Source: Bacillota bacterium (GTDB lineage: Bacteria > Bacillota > UBA4882 > UBA8346). From it: a stretch of 64,000 nucleotides of DNA. Of this stretch, positions 42,518 to 51,892 are shown piece by piece. The notes under the pieces are model-generated. The model ran no database searches. It saw only the letters and a list, made by a program, of their open reading frames with translations, and had not been told where the DNA came from. A program made the translations under genes and the position numbers. The DNA lies in contig JAFABB010000050.1 in NCBI GenBank assembly GCA_023426245.1, positions 62,001 to 126,000 of the forward strand, in the 5' to 3' direction. Within the stretch, counting starts at the first letter, position 1. Each line of letters begins with the position of its first letter.

Positions 42518-44107
42518 ATGGAAGAGCAAGCGCATGGTGCCTCTTATAAATGGATGGCCTTGCTGGTATGCGTGATCGGTACTTTCATGTCGATTTTGGA
42601 CTCCAGCATTGTCAATATTGCCGTACCGAAATTGATGGCGGTTTTCGGAGTCTCCATCGATGACGCCAAATGGATTTTAACCTCGTATACACTGGCACTG
42701 GGAGCCATCATCCCACTCACCGGGTATCTGGGAGATATTTTTGGAACCAAAAAGGTCTTTATTTATGCTCTGGTCATGTTTACCATCGGATCTTTTTTAT
42801 GCGGACTTTCTTGGAGCAACTCCTCAATGATCGCTTTCCGTGTCATTCAGGCCTTGGGTGGAGGCATGATCATGCCGGTGGCCATGTCCATTATCTATCA
42901 AATCATCCCCATTGAGGAACGGGGGATGGCTTTGGGGTTTTGGGGCATTGCCTCGATGGCCGCTCCGGCTATCGGACCGACTTTGGGAGGATATATCATT
43001 GAGAAATTTGACTGGCGATTAATTTTCTACGTGAATGTGCCGATCGGCATCATTTGCGTTATATTGGCGGTTATTCTTTTAAAACCTTCCCTAACAAAGC
43101 CCATCAAGGGGTTTGATATGATTGGATTCATCTCTGCCACGGTAGGCCTGGTAAGTATCCTCTATGTCTTGGGGGAAGGTTCCACCATCGACTGGGGGGA
43201 CATCAAGAACCCGCTTCTTTTGACATTAGGCGTATTTAGCCTGTTGCTATTTGTAGCCAACGAGCTGACCCATCCAGACCCATTGCTTGATTTGCGGGTA
43301 TTTAAGATTTTTGATTTCACCATCAGCCAAGTCATTAGTTGTGTGACGACTTTCGCCTTGATGGGAGCGACCTATATCATCCCGATTTTTCTGCAAAACA
43401 TGAGAGGGTATACTGCGCTGGAAACCGGAATCATCATGTTTCCATCGGCCATCGCCACCGGGATTATGATGCCCGTCAGCGGGTATATTTTTGATAAAAT
43501 CGGAGCCAAACCTCTGGCTCTTCCCGGATTGTTCCTTTTGGCGCTGGCTTCGTATCGATTATCCTTTATTGATCTCAATACCAGTAAGGAAGCGATTAAT
43601 GTTTTGCTGATCATCCGGGGAATCGGGCTGGGGCTTGCTTTGATGCCGATTAATACGGCGGGAATGAATGCGGTGCCCCCAAGGCTGGTGGGTAGGGCCT
43701 CGGCCTTGTCGAATACAATCCGTCAAATTATGAGTTCCCTTAGTATTACTATTATGACCATGGCTATGAATGCCCGGCTCAACAATAATTATGCCCGGCT
43801 GGCAGAACAGGTAACAGTCTTTAATTCGCAAGCCGTCAATTTATTTAACCAGCTTCAGGGGATATTTTCTCTCAACCGTTTTTCATCCACGCAAGCCCGG
43901 GGCACCGCGACCTCCATAATATACGGCTTGGTTTATAAGCAGGCTTATGTGGATGCCATGGACTATGCGATTGCTATTACGGTGGTGGCGGTAGCGATAG
44001 CGATTGTTTTAGTATTTTGCATGCGGGGCAAAAGGAAAGGAATTTCTCAAAACGGTGATCAGCGGTCGGAAGAGGAGGGGATGAACCATGCCGCAGTGTT
44101 CGAATGA
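42518..44107 (+). CDS. EmrB-like MFS drug exporter (DHA2, 14 TM)
   Basis: 529 aa from the ATG at 42518 with AGGGAG 7 bp upstream. Proton-driven multidrug exporter of the DHA2 family: LDSSIVNIAVPKLM in the first segment, GYLGDIFGTKK (motif A), FRVIQALGGGMIMPVAMSII (motif B), and GFWGIASMAAPAIGPTLGGYIIE (motif C). About 14 hydrophobic segments. The C-terminal coding region overlaps marR by 20 bp. Works with the EmrA-like adaptor. Confidence 0.92.
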   Translation: MEEQAHGASYKWMALLVCVIGTFMSILDSSIVNIAVPKLMAVFGVSIDDAKWILTSYTLALGAIIPLTGYLGDIFGTKKVFIYALVMFTIGSFLCGLSWSNSSMIAFRVIQALGGGMIMPVAMSIIYQIIPIEERGMALGFWGIASMAAPAIGPTLGGYIIEKFDWRLIFYVNVPIGIICVILAVILLKPSLTKPIKGFDMIGFISATVGLVSILYVLGEGSTIDWGDIKNPLLLTLGVFSLLLFVANELTHPDPLLDLRVFKIFDFTISQVISCVTTFALMGATYIIPIFLQNMRGYTALETGIIMFPSAIATGIMMPVSGYIFDKIGAKPLALPGLFLLALASYRLSFIDLNTSKEAINVLLIIRGIGLGLALMPINTAGMNAVPPRLVGRASALSNTIRQIMSSLSITIMTMAMNARLNNNYARLAEQVTVFNSQAVNLFNQLQGIFSLNRFSSTQARGTATSIIYGLVYKQAYVDAMDYAIAITVVAVAIAIVLVFCMRGKRKGISQNGDQRSEEEGMNHAAVFE

Positions 44108-44525
44108 GCAGATTGAAAAGATTATCAATCTTTTTAAATCGCTTCAGCGAAGGTTGCGTGAAAATGCCGCTCAAAATTTTAAGGCCTGTGGATACACGAT
44201 GCAACAGCTTACGGTGATGTTCACATTGTACGAAACACCTAATATTATGCTCAATGAACTCAGTGATAAAATGGGATTAACCAAAAGTACCGTTTCCTCC
44301 ATTATCGAACGTATGACCAATCAGGGAATCATTATCCGGGAAGTACCAAAGGATAACCGGCGTACCATAAGATTATCATTGTCACCGCAATTTATCGAAA
44401 ACCATCGAAGTTTTCTTGATAAAAATGCGTTTTTTCATAACTTGTTTAATTTTGATGAATTATCGATAGAAGATGCTGATGCAATTATTTATGCGTTAGA
44501 TAAAGTAGCGAATTTAATGAAGTGA
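44088..44525 (+). CDS. MarR-family repressor
   Basis: 145 aa. Winged-helix protein with LTVMFTLYETPNIMLNELSDKMGLTKSTVSSIIERM as helix-turn-helix and the DNRRTIRLSLS wing. GAGGAGGGG is 7 bp before the ATG, embedded in the end of the exporter gene, so it is co-translated. The tandem palindromes at 41722-41750 are its likely autoregulatory operators; induction by a drug or phenolic compound that the pump exports is the usual logic. Confidence 0.9.
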   Translation: MPQCSNEQIEKIINLFKSLQRRLRENAAQNFKACGYTMQQLTVMFTLYETPNIMLNELSDKMGLTKSTVSSIIERMTNQGIIIREVPKDNRRTIRLSLSPQFIENHRSFLDKNAFFHNLFNFDELSIEDADAIIYALDKVANLMK

Positions 44526-44557
44526 ATTTCGGAAAGCGGCAGGAAAGGTGAATGAAG

Positions 44558-45604
44558 ATGAAAAAAGCATTGGTTTTAATTGGAGCGGTTTTGGTTGTGG
44601 GATTGCTCATCGTTACATTGTTTATCACCAAAGGAGCAGTGGAGGAGAAGGCGAAAGCCAATGATCTGAGCGGTTATCCTGTTTCGGTGTTACCGGTAAC
44701 CAAGAAGGAGCTGGCCGGGGAAGTATCCCAGGTGGGAACGATAGTGGCCAATAATGATGTACCGGTCGTCTCGGAGAGTGGCGGAAAAGTAACTGCAGTA
44801 ATGATTGATGAAGGCTCCCGCGTCCGGCAGGGGTCTCCGCTTCTTAAAATAGAGGATGTGGTACCGGAAGCTAATTACGTAGCCGCCCAAACCAATTTTG
44901 AAAAAGCGCAAAAAGATTATCAGTCTTATCAAACTCTTTATGAGAAAGGGCTTATTTCAGAGTCCGAACTGGACTCGGCCCGTCTGGCGTATAAGTCGGC
45001 TCAAGCCCAGTATATCGGAGCGGGGCATCAATATCACAACTCTACCGTAACTTCGCCAATTGCGGGTGTGGTTACCGCAAGGCCGGTGAACGTCGGGATT
45101 ATGGTCAATCCGGGCAGCGTAGTGGCGAATATTATCGATGACTCGATATTTAAAGTAAGGCTGAACATCGCGGAAAAAGATGTTTTTAAAATGCAGACGG
45201 GTGATGCGGTTATCATCACGACTGATGTCTATCCAGGAGTGACGATGAGTGGAATAGTGAAGAGCATCAGTGATAAGGCCAATCCGTCCCATACTTATCC
45301 GGTAGAGGTCATGATCCACAATAATCAGCAATATCCACTCAAATCGGGAATGTTTGGCACCGTCACTTTTAACTTGAAAAAAGAGAACACCTTGATGATT
45401 CCCAGAGACGCGGTCATTGGAGCTGGCCGAAATGCGCAGGTGTTTGTGGTTAAAAGCGGCGTGGCTACTCTGCGGAATATTTTGACCGGAGTCGAGGACG
45501 GAGGGAACATCGGTGTAATTCAAGGGTTAGAGGAAGGGGAAGCGGTTGTCGTCAGCGGACAAAATAAGCTGCGGGATCATACCCGGGTAACTACTATCCG
45601 ATGA
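44558..45604 (+). CDS. RND-type efflux periplasmic adaptor (AcrA/HlyD family)
   Basis: 348 aa from the ATG at 44558 (AGGAAAGG 9 bp upstream; ATG 44552 is too close). N-terminal membrane anchor, then barrel-sandwich hybrid (VPVVSESGGKVTAVMIDEGSRVRQGSPLLKIED), a coiled-coil hairpin (NFEKAQKDYQSYQTLYEKGLISESELDSAR region), lipoyl half (TVTSPIAGVVTARPVNVG) and beta-barrel. Normally encoded next to an RND pump or ABC exporter, but none follows: the operon ends at the terminator 45647-45699. It may serve the EmrB-like pump as a second adaptor or a pump elsewhere. Confidence 0.88.
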   Translation: MKKALVLIGAVLVVGLLIVTLFITKGAVEEKAKANDLSGYPVSVLPVTKKELAGEVSQVGTIVANNDVPVVSESGGKVTAVMIDEGSRVRQGSPLLKIEDVVPEANYVAAQTNFEKAQKDYQSYQTLYEKGLISESELDSARLAYKSAQAQYIGAGHQYHNSTVTSPIAGVVTARPVNVGIMVNPGSVVANIIDDSIFKVRLNIAEKDVFKMQTGDAVIITTDVYPGVTMSGIVKSISDKANPSHTYPVEVMIHNNQQYPLKSGMFGTVTFNLKKENTLMIPRDAVIGAGRNAQVFVVKSGVATLRNILTGVEDGGNIGVIQGLEEGEAVVVSGQNKLRDHTRVTTIR

Positions 45605-45646
45605 GAATGAAGCCCATTTTCTGAGGGTATTGACATTTTACATCTC

Positions 45647-45705
45647 CAAAGGGAGTGTCCTTGCTATTTTAAAAAAATAGTTTCGCGACACTCCCTTTGT
45701 ATTTT
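45647..45705 (+). terminator. Terminator of the efflux operon
   Basis: CAAAGGGAGTGTC (45647-45659) and GACACTCCCTTTG (45687-45699) are perfectly complementary; the interior contains a second small stem (CTATTTT with AAAATAG). Followed by TATTTTGTTT. Long nested hairpin, also possibly a mobile hairpin element. Confidence 0.75.
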
Positions 45706-45805
45706 GTTTCAGATTTAAATTTGAGAGAAAAACCGAATAATTATTTAAAATTGCCATTCCTTGATTCTGCTCATTTTAAAGAAACGATATTCTAAAATTT
45801 TAAAA

Positions 45806-45833
45806 TTGATTTTATATAATAGCGAGTTATAAT
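45806..45833 (+). promoter_or_regulatory. Promoter of the GH3 gene
   Basis: TTGATT (45806-45811), 16-bp spacer, TATAAT (45828-45833), 70 bp before the ATG at 45903. No operator-like palindrome was noticed. Confidence 0.6.
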
Positions 45834-45902
45834 TTAATTACATAATAGTAAAAAGTTGGCAAAAAGGATGACGAGAATTATGAAAAAAAGGGAGGTATAA
45901 TC

Positions 45903-48900
45903 ATGAAAGGTAAATATTTGTATCTGTTATTCATTCCATTGGCGGTTGCTTTTTTGATCGGTATGTATTGGCATGGCGCCATTCATGCGGCGGCCGACCA
46001 GACCATACCCGGGCAGATCGAGGCCGAAAATTATAGTGCCATGTCCGGAATTCAAACGGAAAATTGTACGGATACCAGCGGCGGCTTGGATGTCGGTTGG
46101 ACGGATAACGGGGACTGGATGGATTATAGCGTCAATGTCCAGACCACCGGGACTTACTCCGTTGATTTCCGCGTTTCCAGCCCGTATGACAATACCCAAG
46201 TTCAATTAAAAAACGGGGCAACGGTTTTGGCAACCCTCACTCTGCCCAATACCGGCGATTACCAAACCTGGACCACAGTGACGGTCCCGAATATCAATTT
46301 AACCGCTGGTGTCCAGACTTTGCGGATTTTGGCCGTAACCAACGGCTGGAATATTAACTGGCTGAAATTCACCATGACCGGCACAGTAAACCCGACACCC
46401 ACACCGACGCCTCCGGTAGGGGATGTTTTGGCGCCTATCGTAGCGGCGGTTGCTTCATCGGAACTGCAACCCGCTCAATATTCCCGGGATGGCGTGACCG
46501 GAACCCGCTGGGAAAGCGCGCAAGGGATCGACCCCCAGTGGATTTATTGGGATCTCGGCGCCACCATGAATTTATCCCGGATTGTCATTGACTGGGAAAT
46601 CGCCAGTGCCGCCAGCTACATCATTCAAGGCTCGACCGATACCGTCAATTGGACCGATATAGCTACGGTGACCAATACCAGTACGGTCGATCACAACCAA
46701 ATCACCACCAACCTCAGTGGCTCTTACCGTTATGTCCGGATGTACGGTAAAACCCGGACCACCGGTTATGGTTATTCGATCTGGGAAACCTCAATTTATG
46801 TCGGTAATGACTCCACCGGGACCCCGGTTACTATCCAGCTACAAATCCCTTATGTTGAGTATTTATCGGTGGCCTTAAGTCCGGCTGATCGTAACGGAAC
46901 CAACTTAATCACCACCCAAAATAAGTCCCAGAGCGTGAACTTATCTTATAACAGCAATACCACGGTTACCTTCAGTAAAAACTACTTTGTTTCCCAAAAT
47001 CAAGATGTGGTCTTTCAAGCTACGGATAACACCGGCAAAATAGTTTTCGGCAGTCCGCTCACGGTGGTAGTTTTTTCGGGTATGGTCGTGACAGTCAACT
47101 TGGTCAATTTGGCAACCCCCACTCCGACCCCGACGCCTTCCGTGACACCGACACCAACCCCAACCCCAACCCCGACGCCCACTCCCACGCCGGAACCTGA
47201 TTTTACGGTCATTTCTCCGGCAAACGGCGTGGTGATCACCAATACCCGCCGTCCCGCTTTAGCATGGAATCCTTATTCCGGCGCGGTAAAATATGAAATC
47301 TGGGTTAATATTACCCGCACCGATTACGACTGGACGGCCGGCGGCAATTTCCTGGATCGCTATACCAAACTGGGTGAAACCACCGGGACCAGCTTTACGG
47401 TGAATCAAGACTTAAGCGACCGCTGGACCTACCAATGGTATATCCGGGCGGTGAATAGCAGTGGCGCCTATTTTAATTCCAATATTTCAACTTTCAGTGT
47501 TTATCTGCCGGTGGTAGCCTCCAATCCGGATGACGGCGTCACTATCATTAATGGTTGCCGCGACTCAAACAAAAACGGCGCCATTGAACCCTATGAGGAT
47601 TGGCATAATTCCATTGATGTCCGGGTAAAGGATCTGCTTTCCCGGATGACAAAGCTGCAAAAAGTTTATCAGATGTTTTACAATGCCCAGGTTTATCCCG
47701 ATTCCGGCTGGTTTTTCGGCCCGGATAATGATGTCTATGATTTTAACAGTAAACAAGTGGCCTGTTGTAAAACAGCCCTCGGCATTCCCATGATCTGTCT
47801 GGGCGACACCATTCACGGCTACGAAACGACTTACCCGGTGCAGAGTGCTTTGGCGGCATCCCGGGATTACAATCTTATTTATCAACTGGCCGATATGCAA
47901 CGGCGGGAACAAGTGGCCGCCGGAAACCGGGGTACTTTATCCCCCCTGGCGGAGCTTGGAACCAAGGTTCTCTACCCGCGGATTCAAGAGGGTAATGGCG
48001 AAAATGCCGACGTGGCCTGCGCCATCGTCCGGGCGCTTATCGTCGGGATGCAGGGGGGTCCGGAATTAAATCCCAGTTCGATCCTGCCTACTTTGAAACA
48101 CTGGCCGGGCCAGGGTGCCGGCGGTGAAACCGGAATCACTTATGATGCCGTTACCATTCAATATCATATGCGGCCCTGGCAAGCGGCTTTTGAGGCCAAT
48201 GTCGGTTCGGTGATGCCTGGTTATGCCGGCTGTAAATATCTCGATCCTAACAGCACCGGCGCTGGAGACAGCAAACCCATCATCGATTATCTCCACAATG
48301 GTATGGGCTATCCGGGAATGGTCTGCACCGACTGGTTGCCCAGCGGCAGCTGGATCAATGCTGCCAATGCCGGTTCCGATGTGATGGGTGGCGCCGATCC
48401 GGCCAGCACTGATATGAACACCTTCGCCGATTCAGTCTCTGATGGGCGGGTGAATGAAGCGGTACGCCGGATCTTAACCATCAAGTTCAAATTGGGATTG
48501 TTTGAAAACCCTTACGGTAATGCCAACCTGGCCGCCAATACGTATCACACCAAGGCTAACGATGATCTGTCCATCAAGGCGGCTCAAAATGTGATGACCT
48601 TACTTAAAAATAACAATGTGATTCCACTGACAATGAAGCTCAAAGCGGGTGACAATATTGTGGTTGCCGGGCAGACTTTCTCCGATGGAACCTGGTTCCC
48701 GGATGAAGGCGACGCTTATGCCATCTGGCGCAGCGGCTTCCATTGGAACTATGGTTGCAAGACTATTTACCAAGCCATTGTTGACCGGGCCAAATCGGCG
48801 GGAATCAATGTCTATAAAAATACCGACAATGTCGGCAATCCCAAACTGGCGGTAGTCGTTGTCGGTGAAAAGTCATACACTCATGGGACCTATTGGCCGA

Positions 48901-50306
48901 AAGAACAACCTAATTTACCGGTGGAACAACTTAGCCTGATTCAAAATTACAAAACAGCCGGCATCCCGGTCGTGGTGGTCGTGATGATGCCCCGGCCTTA
49001 CGTCATTTCCGACTGGAATAACTTGGCCGACAGCATTATCATCGCCTACCGGCCCGGAGATGGAGGCGGGCCGGCTGTAGCCGGACTGCTGTTTGGCGAC
49101 TATGCCCCCAGCGGCAAACTACCCTGGCAATTACCGCAGTCCATGAGCCAGGTTGGTACCGATAGCGAAACCAATGAACTGGAAATGTGGGATTTGCCCT
49201 ATGATCTCGGGACGACTGCCGCCGAACGGGCCGATATCCGGAGTAAGATCAATGCCGGGGAGTCTGTACCGACAAACTATGGTAAGCCGCTTTATCCTTA
49301 CGGTTCTGGGATTCAAGGCTTTGGCCTGACCGACAATTCGGCCCCGGTTGGCTTCAGCTTAATCGCACCGGCCAATAATGTCACTGTTCAAGATAAAGCA
49401 CCAACCCTTTCCTGGAATCCCAGTTCCGATCCGGAAACCGGAATCCGTTATTACCGGGTTTATCTTGATGGCAACCAAGTGGCGGCGGTCAGCGGTGCTT
49501 CCTGTCTCATCAACGCCAGACTTACGAACGGAAGCCATAGCTGGTATGTGGTAGCGGTTAACTGGGCGGGTGGCAGTACTCAGTCCAATACCTTCACCTT
49601 TAGCTTCCAGGACATGACGGCTCCCAATACCTTTGAACTGTTAACTCCGGCCAATGGTGCCCCTGTGACCGGTTCAAGCCAAAATCTGGTTTGGCAGAGT
49701 TCCTATGATGACGGTTCCGGACTTGATCATTATGAGATCTGGCTGGACGGCAAAAATATCGCGAATGCGGCCGGCACCGGTGTCGGTCCCCTTAGTGCCA
49801 ATTTGGCCTTAAACAAGCCGGTGACAGTTTCTTCAACTCAAACAGGGCAAAATAACGGATCGGCTGCGGTCGACGGTGATACAACCGTTACGCGCTGGGA
49901 AAGTCAATACTCAGACCCGCAGTGGATTTGTGTCGATCTTGGCGCCAACTATAGTGTCACCAGCGTCATCTTGCGCTGGGAATCGGCTGCGGCCAGCGCT
50001 TATAAAATTCAGGTATCGACCGACGCCGCTAATTGGACGGATATGTATAGTACCAGTGCCGGTAAAGGCGGGGTTGAGACACTTTCGGGTTTAAAAGGGT
50101 ATGGCCGTTATGTCCGGATGTATGGTACCGCCCGGCTTATGGGTTATGGATACTCACTCTGGGAGTTTGAGGTCTATGGCGCTACGGTTGAAAGCTATAC
50201 TGCTACCGGACTCGCCTTGGGCAATCATTCCTGGTATATCATAGTGGTTGATGCCGCCGGGAATAAAAGACAATCAACCAGTACCAATAATTTTACTGTG
50301 AAGTAA
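45903..50306 (+). CDS. Secreted multidomain glycoside hydrolase, GH3 with CBM6 and F5/8-type C domains
   Basis: 1467 aa. Residues 1-31 are a signal peptide. A CBM6-like domain (about 35-160, IEAENYSAM, WTDNGDWMDYSV, NWLKF) leads to a PT-rich linker. Next comes a first discoidin/F5-8C domain (about 172-300, TRWESAQG, DPQWIYWDLGA, RYVRMYG) and a beta-rich segment. A long Thr-Pro linker (about 404-433) and an Ig-like domain precede the GH3 catalytic region from about residue 550. Its KHWPGQG motif and nucleophile Asp810 in MVCTDW are intact; the GH3 C-terminal domain follows. Two Fn3-like domains end the protein, the last one interrupted by a second F5-8C domain (about 1297-1427). GGGAGG precedes the start. 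Probably an exo-acting glucosidase or xylosidase on polymers. Confidence 0.9.
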   Translation: MKGKYLYLLFIPLAVAFLIGMYWHGAIHAAADQTIPGQIEAENYSAMSGIQTENCTDTSGGLDVGWTDNGDWMDYSVNVQTTGTYSVDFRVSSPYDNTQVQLKNGATVLATLTLPNTGDYQTWTTVTVPNINLTAGVQTLRILAVTNGWNINWLKFTMTGTVNPTPTPTPPVGDVLAPIVAAVASSELQPAQYSRDGVTGTRWESAQGIDPQWIYWDLGATMNLSRIVIDWEIASAASYIIQGSTDTVNWTDIATVTNTSTVDHNQITTNLSGSYRYVRMYGKTRTTGYGYSIWETSIYVGNDSTGTPVTIQLQIPYVEYLSVALSPADRNGTNLITTQNKSQSVNLSYNSNTTVTFSKNYFVSQNQDVVFQATDNTGKIVFGSPLTVVVFSGMVVTVNLVNLATPTPTPTPSVTPTPTPTPTPTPTPTPEPDFTVISPANGVVITNTRRPALAWNPYSGAVKYEIWVNITRTDYDWTAGGNFLDRYTKLGETTGTSFTVNQDLSDRWTYQWYIRAVNSSGAYFNSNISTFSVYLPVVASNPDDGVTIINGCRDSNKNGAIEPYEDWHNSIDVRVKDLLSRMTKLQKVYQMFYNAQVYPDSGWFFGPDNDVYDFNSKQVACCKTALGIPMICLGDTIHGYETTYPVQSALAASRDYNLIYQLADMQRREQVAAGNRGTLSPLAELGTKVLYPRIQEGNGENADVACAIVRALIVGMQGGPELNPSSILPTLKHWPGQGAGGETGITYDAVTIQYHMRPWQAAFEANVGSVMPGYAGCKYLDPNSTGAGDSKPIIDYLHNGMGYPGMVCTDWLPSGSWINAANAGSDVMGGADPASTDMNTFADSVSDGRVNEAVRRILTIKFKLGLFENPYGNANLAANTYHTKANDDLSIKAAQNVMTLLKNNNVIPLTMKLKAGDNIVVAGQTFSDGTWFPDEGDAYAIWRSGFHWNYGCKTIYQAIVDRAKSAGINVYKNTDNVGNPKLAVVVVGEKSYTHGTYWPKEQPNLPVEQLSLIQNYKTAGIPVVVVVMMPRPYVISDWNNLADSIIIAYRPGDGGGPAVAGLLFGDYAPSGKLPWQLPQSMSQVGTDSETNELEMWDLPYDLGTTAAERADIRSKINAGESVPTNYGKPLYPYGSGIQGFGLTDNSAPVGFSLIAPANNVTVQDKAPTLSWNPSSDPETGIRYYRVYLDGNQVAAVSGASCLINARLTNGSHSWYVVAVNWAGGSTQSNTFTFSFQDMTAPNTFELLTPANGAPVTGSSQNLVWQSSYDDGSGLDHYEIWLDGKNIANAAGTGVGPLSANLALNKPVTVSSTQTGQNNGSAAVDGDTTVTRWESQYSDPQWICVDLGANYSVTSVILRWESAAASAYKIQVSTDAANWTDMYSTSAGKGGVETLSGLKGYGRYVRMYGTARLMGYGYSLWEFEVYGATVESYTATGLALGNHSWYIIVVDAAGNKRQSTSTNNFTVK

Positions 50307-50337
50307 GTCGGTTTCCGATAAGGCTTTTTCCGAAGAA

Positions 50338-50360
50338 GGGGCTGCTTTTGCATCAGCCCC
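50338..50360 (+). terminator. Hairpin after the GH3 gene
   Basis: GGGGCTG (50338-50344) pairs with CAGCCCC (50354-50360) around a 9-nt loop. The following T-tract is weak (GCTTTGG), so termination may be partial. Confidence 0.55.
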
Positions 50361-50650
50361 GCTTTGGAAATCCATTATAAGTAACATTGGTTCAATGGTG
50401 CCAGTATTCAATTTTTATCAAATCCAGCGGTCGTTTCAAATCCATGGCCAGGTTTCCTTACCAAACAATAGGGAACCTGTTTTGCCAGGATTTTTTTTTA
50501 AGCAACCCCGAAGTTTTTCGAATACCAATTGCCGCAATGACCATCCAAAGAGGTATGAGGCGATAAGCCTCCCATCAATCAGCGCATGGTTTCGTGATTT
50601 CCAGGTTTAGGAAAAGATTAAGATATCAAAACAAGCAGGGAATTGTTAGC
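50361..50650. other. Intergenic region before the sensor kinase
   Basis: 290 bp without a convincing gene. GAGGC-GATAA-GCCTC near 50557-50571 forms a small hairpin. A 71-codon frame at 50395-50610 has no ribosome site or family resemblance. No clear promoter for the two-component genes was recognised. Confidence 0.3.
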
Positions 50651-51883
50651 ATGGCTCGAAGTTATTTAATGGAGGGGGTGTCTCTTATTTCAGAGCGCTC
50701 ATTAAAGGTAATGGTACCTCTTCTAGCAATTTTAGCTCATGGGGGGGCCTTGGTCCAATTTTGGTTACAGCAAGGAACAACCTTGTTGCCTTTTCATTGG
50801 GGGCTGCAGTTTGACTTTTTATTGGCTTTTTCATTAATTCTTTCAGTACTCCCCTTTTTCTGCCGCCAGACGGTGTTGATTTGGACGGTATTGTGCTTGA
50901 AAGGGGTCATTTTTTTGCTGGTGGGATTGCCGATGGGAGGTTATCTGGGTATTGAATTGACTTTGTTGACGGCGCTATTGATTGAAGCGATTGTTTATAC
51001 CGAATTTGTGGAAGGTTTAGTTTATTCAATTACCATCATCCTTTTGACCATTGTTTTTCAACATCGGCTTAGAGCTTGGGGAATAATGCTTCCTGCCGCC
51101 TCGATCCATGACATATTTTCTTTATTGTTGTATTCCACCTTTATCATTACATTAACCGAGTTATTGCGATTGCAAAATAGTTTGCCGTTGAAGGAATTGA
51201 ACCGTCGGTTTCATGAAGCCACCTTCAGACTGGCGGAAACCAATATTCAATTGCAAGATTACGCCGCTTTAGCGGAACAGCAGTCTGCGGCCAATGAAAG
51301 GAAGCGACTGGGGCGGGAAATCCATGATTCTTTGGGCTATACATTGACCAACTTGCTGATGATGCTGGAGGCGGCGCTGGATCTCTCACAGGAAAGTCCG
51401 GGGGAACTGCCCGAACATTTGAAGCGCACCCGGGATCAAGCCAAAGAGGGTTTGGCGGAGATACGGCATACCTTAAATTTATTACGTACGGAACAACAAC
51501 AAATCAAAGGACTTTCAGCAATTCATAAATTGATTGATTCTTTTATCAAGGCTACGCATTTGGAAGTTGAATTAAATCTGGGGGACGCCCCTTTGCATTT
51601 CGGGGAGGAAGCTGACTGGGTTGCTTATCGGTTGGTGCAGGAAGGAATTACCAATGCCATCCGGCATGGAAAAGCGACCCAAATCTTCATTTCATTTTAT
51701 CGCAAGGGTGAGGGGATCGGTATCCAGATTAAAGATAACGGGAATGGGACGGCGTTGATTGAGGAAGGTTATGGCCTAATCGGGATGAGGGAACGGATCG
51801 AACGTCTGGGAGGCAACCTTTCGGTATCAAGTAAACCCGGCGATGGATTTATGCTGTCGGCTTGGATGCCTTTTGATATATAA
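50651..51883 (+). CDS. NarL-type sensor histidine kinase (HisKA_3)
   Basis: 410 aa from the ATG at 50651 (AGGGA about 9 bp upstream; GTG 50594 is an alternative without a site). About six membrane segments lie in residues 15-175. A coiled linker and the dimerisation/phosphorylation helix follow, with the phospho-acceptor His in GREIHDSLGYT. The ATPase domain then shows QEGITNAIRHGKA (N box), IKDNGNG and GYGLIGMRERIERLGG. No extracellular sensor domain, so it probably senses through the membrane, as LiaS/DesK-type kinases do. Its response regulator starts 9 bp downstream and the sugar cassette B follows, making control of that cassette plausible but unproven. Confidence 0.88.
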   Translation: MARSYLMEGVSLISERSLKVMVPLLAILAHGGALVQFWLQQGTTLLPFHWGLQFDFLLAFSLILSVLPFFCRQTVLIWTVLCLKGVIFLLVGLPMGGYLGIELTLLTALLIEAIVYTEFVEGLVYSITIILLTIVFQHRLRAWGIMLPAASIHDIFSLLLYSTFIITLTELLRLQNSLPLKELNRRFHEATFRLAETNIQLQDYAALAEQQSAANERKRLGREIHDSLGYTLTNLLMMLEAALDLSQESPGELPEHLKRTRDQAKEGLAEIRHTLNLLRTEQQQIKGLSAIHKLIDSFIKATHLEVELNLGDAPLHFGEEADWVAYRLVQEGITNAIRHGKATQIFISFYRKGEGIGIQIKDNGNGTALIEEGYGLIGMRERIERLGGNLSVSSKPGDGFMLSAWMPFDI

Positions 51884-51892
51884 AGGAGAACC

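Noticed and set aside
44957..45523. 188-codon minus-strand frame
   Set aside because: Antisense shadow of the AcrA-like adaptor.
47015..47242. Minus-strand frame rich in Val-Gly repeats
   Set aside because: Antisense shadow of the Thr-Pro linker of the GH3 gene.
50395..50610. 71-codon frame before the sensor kinase
   Set aside because: No ribosome site and no recognised family.
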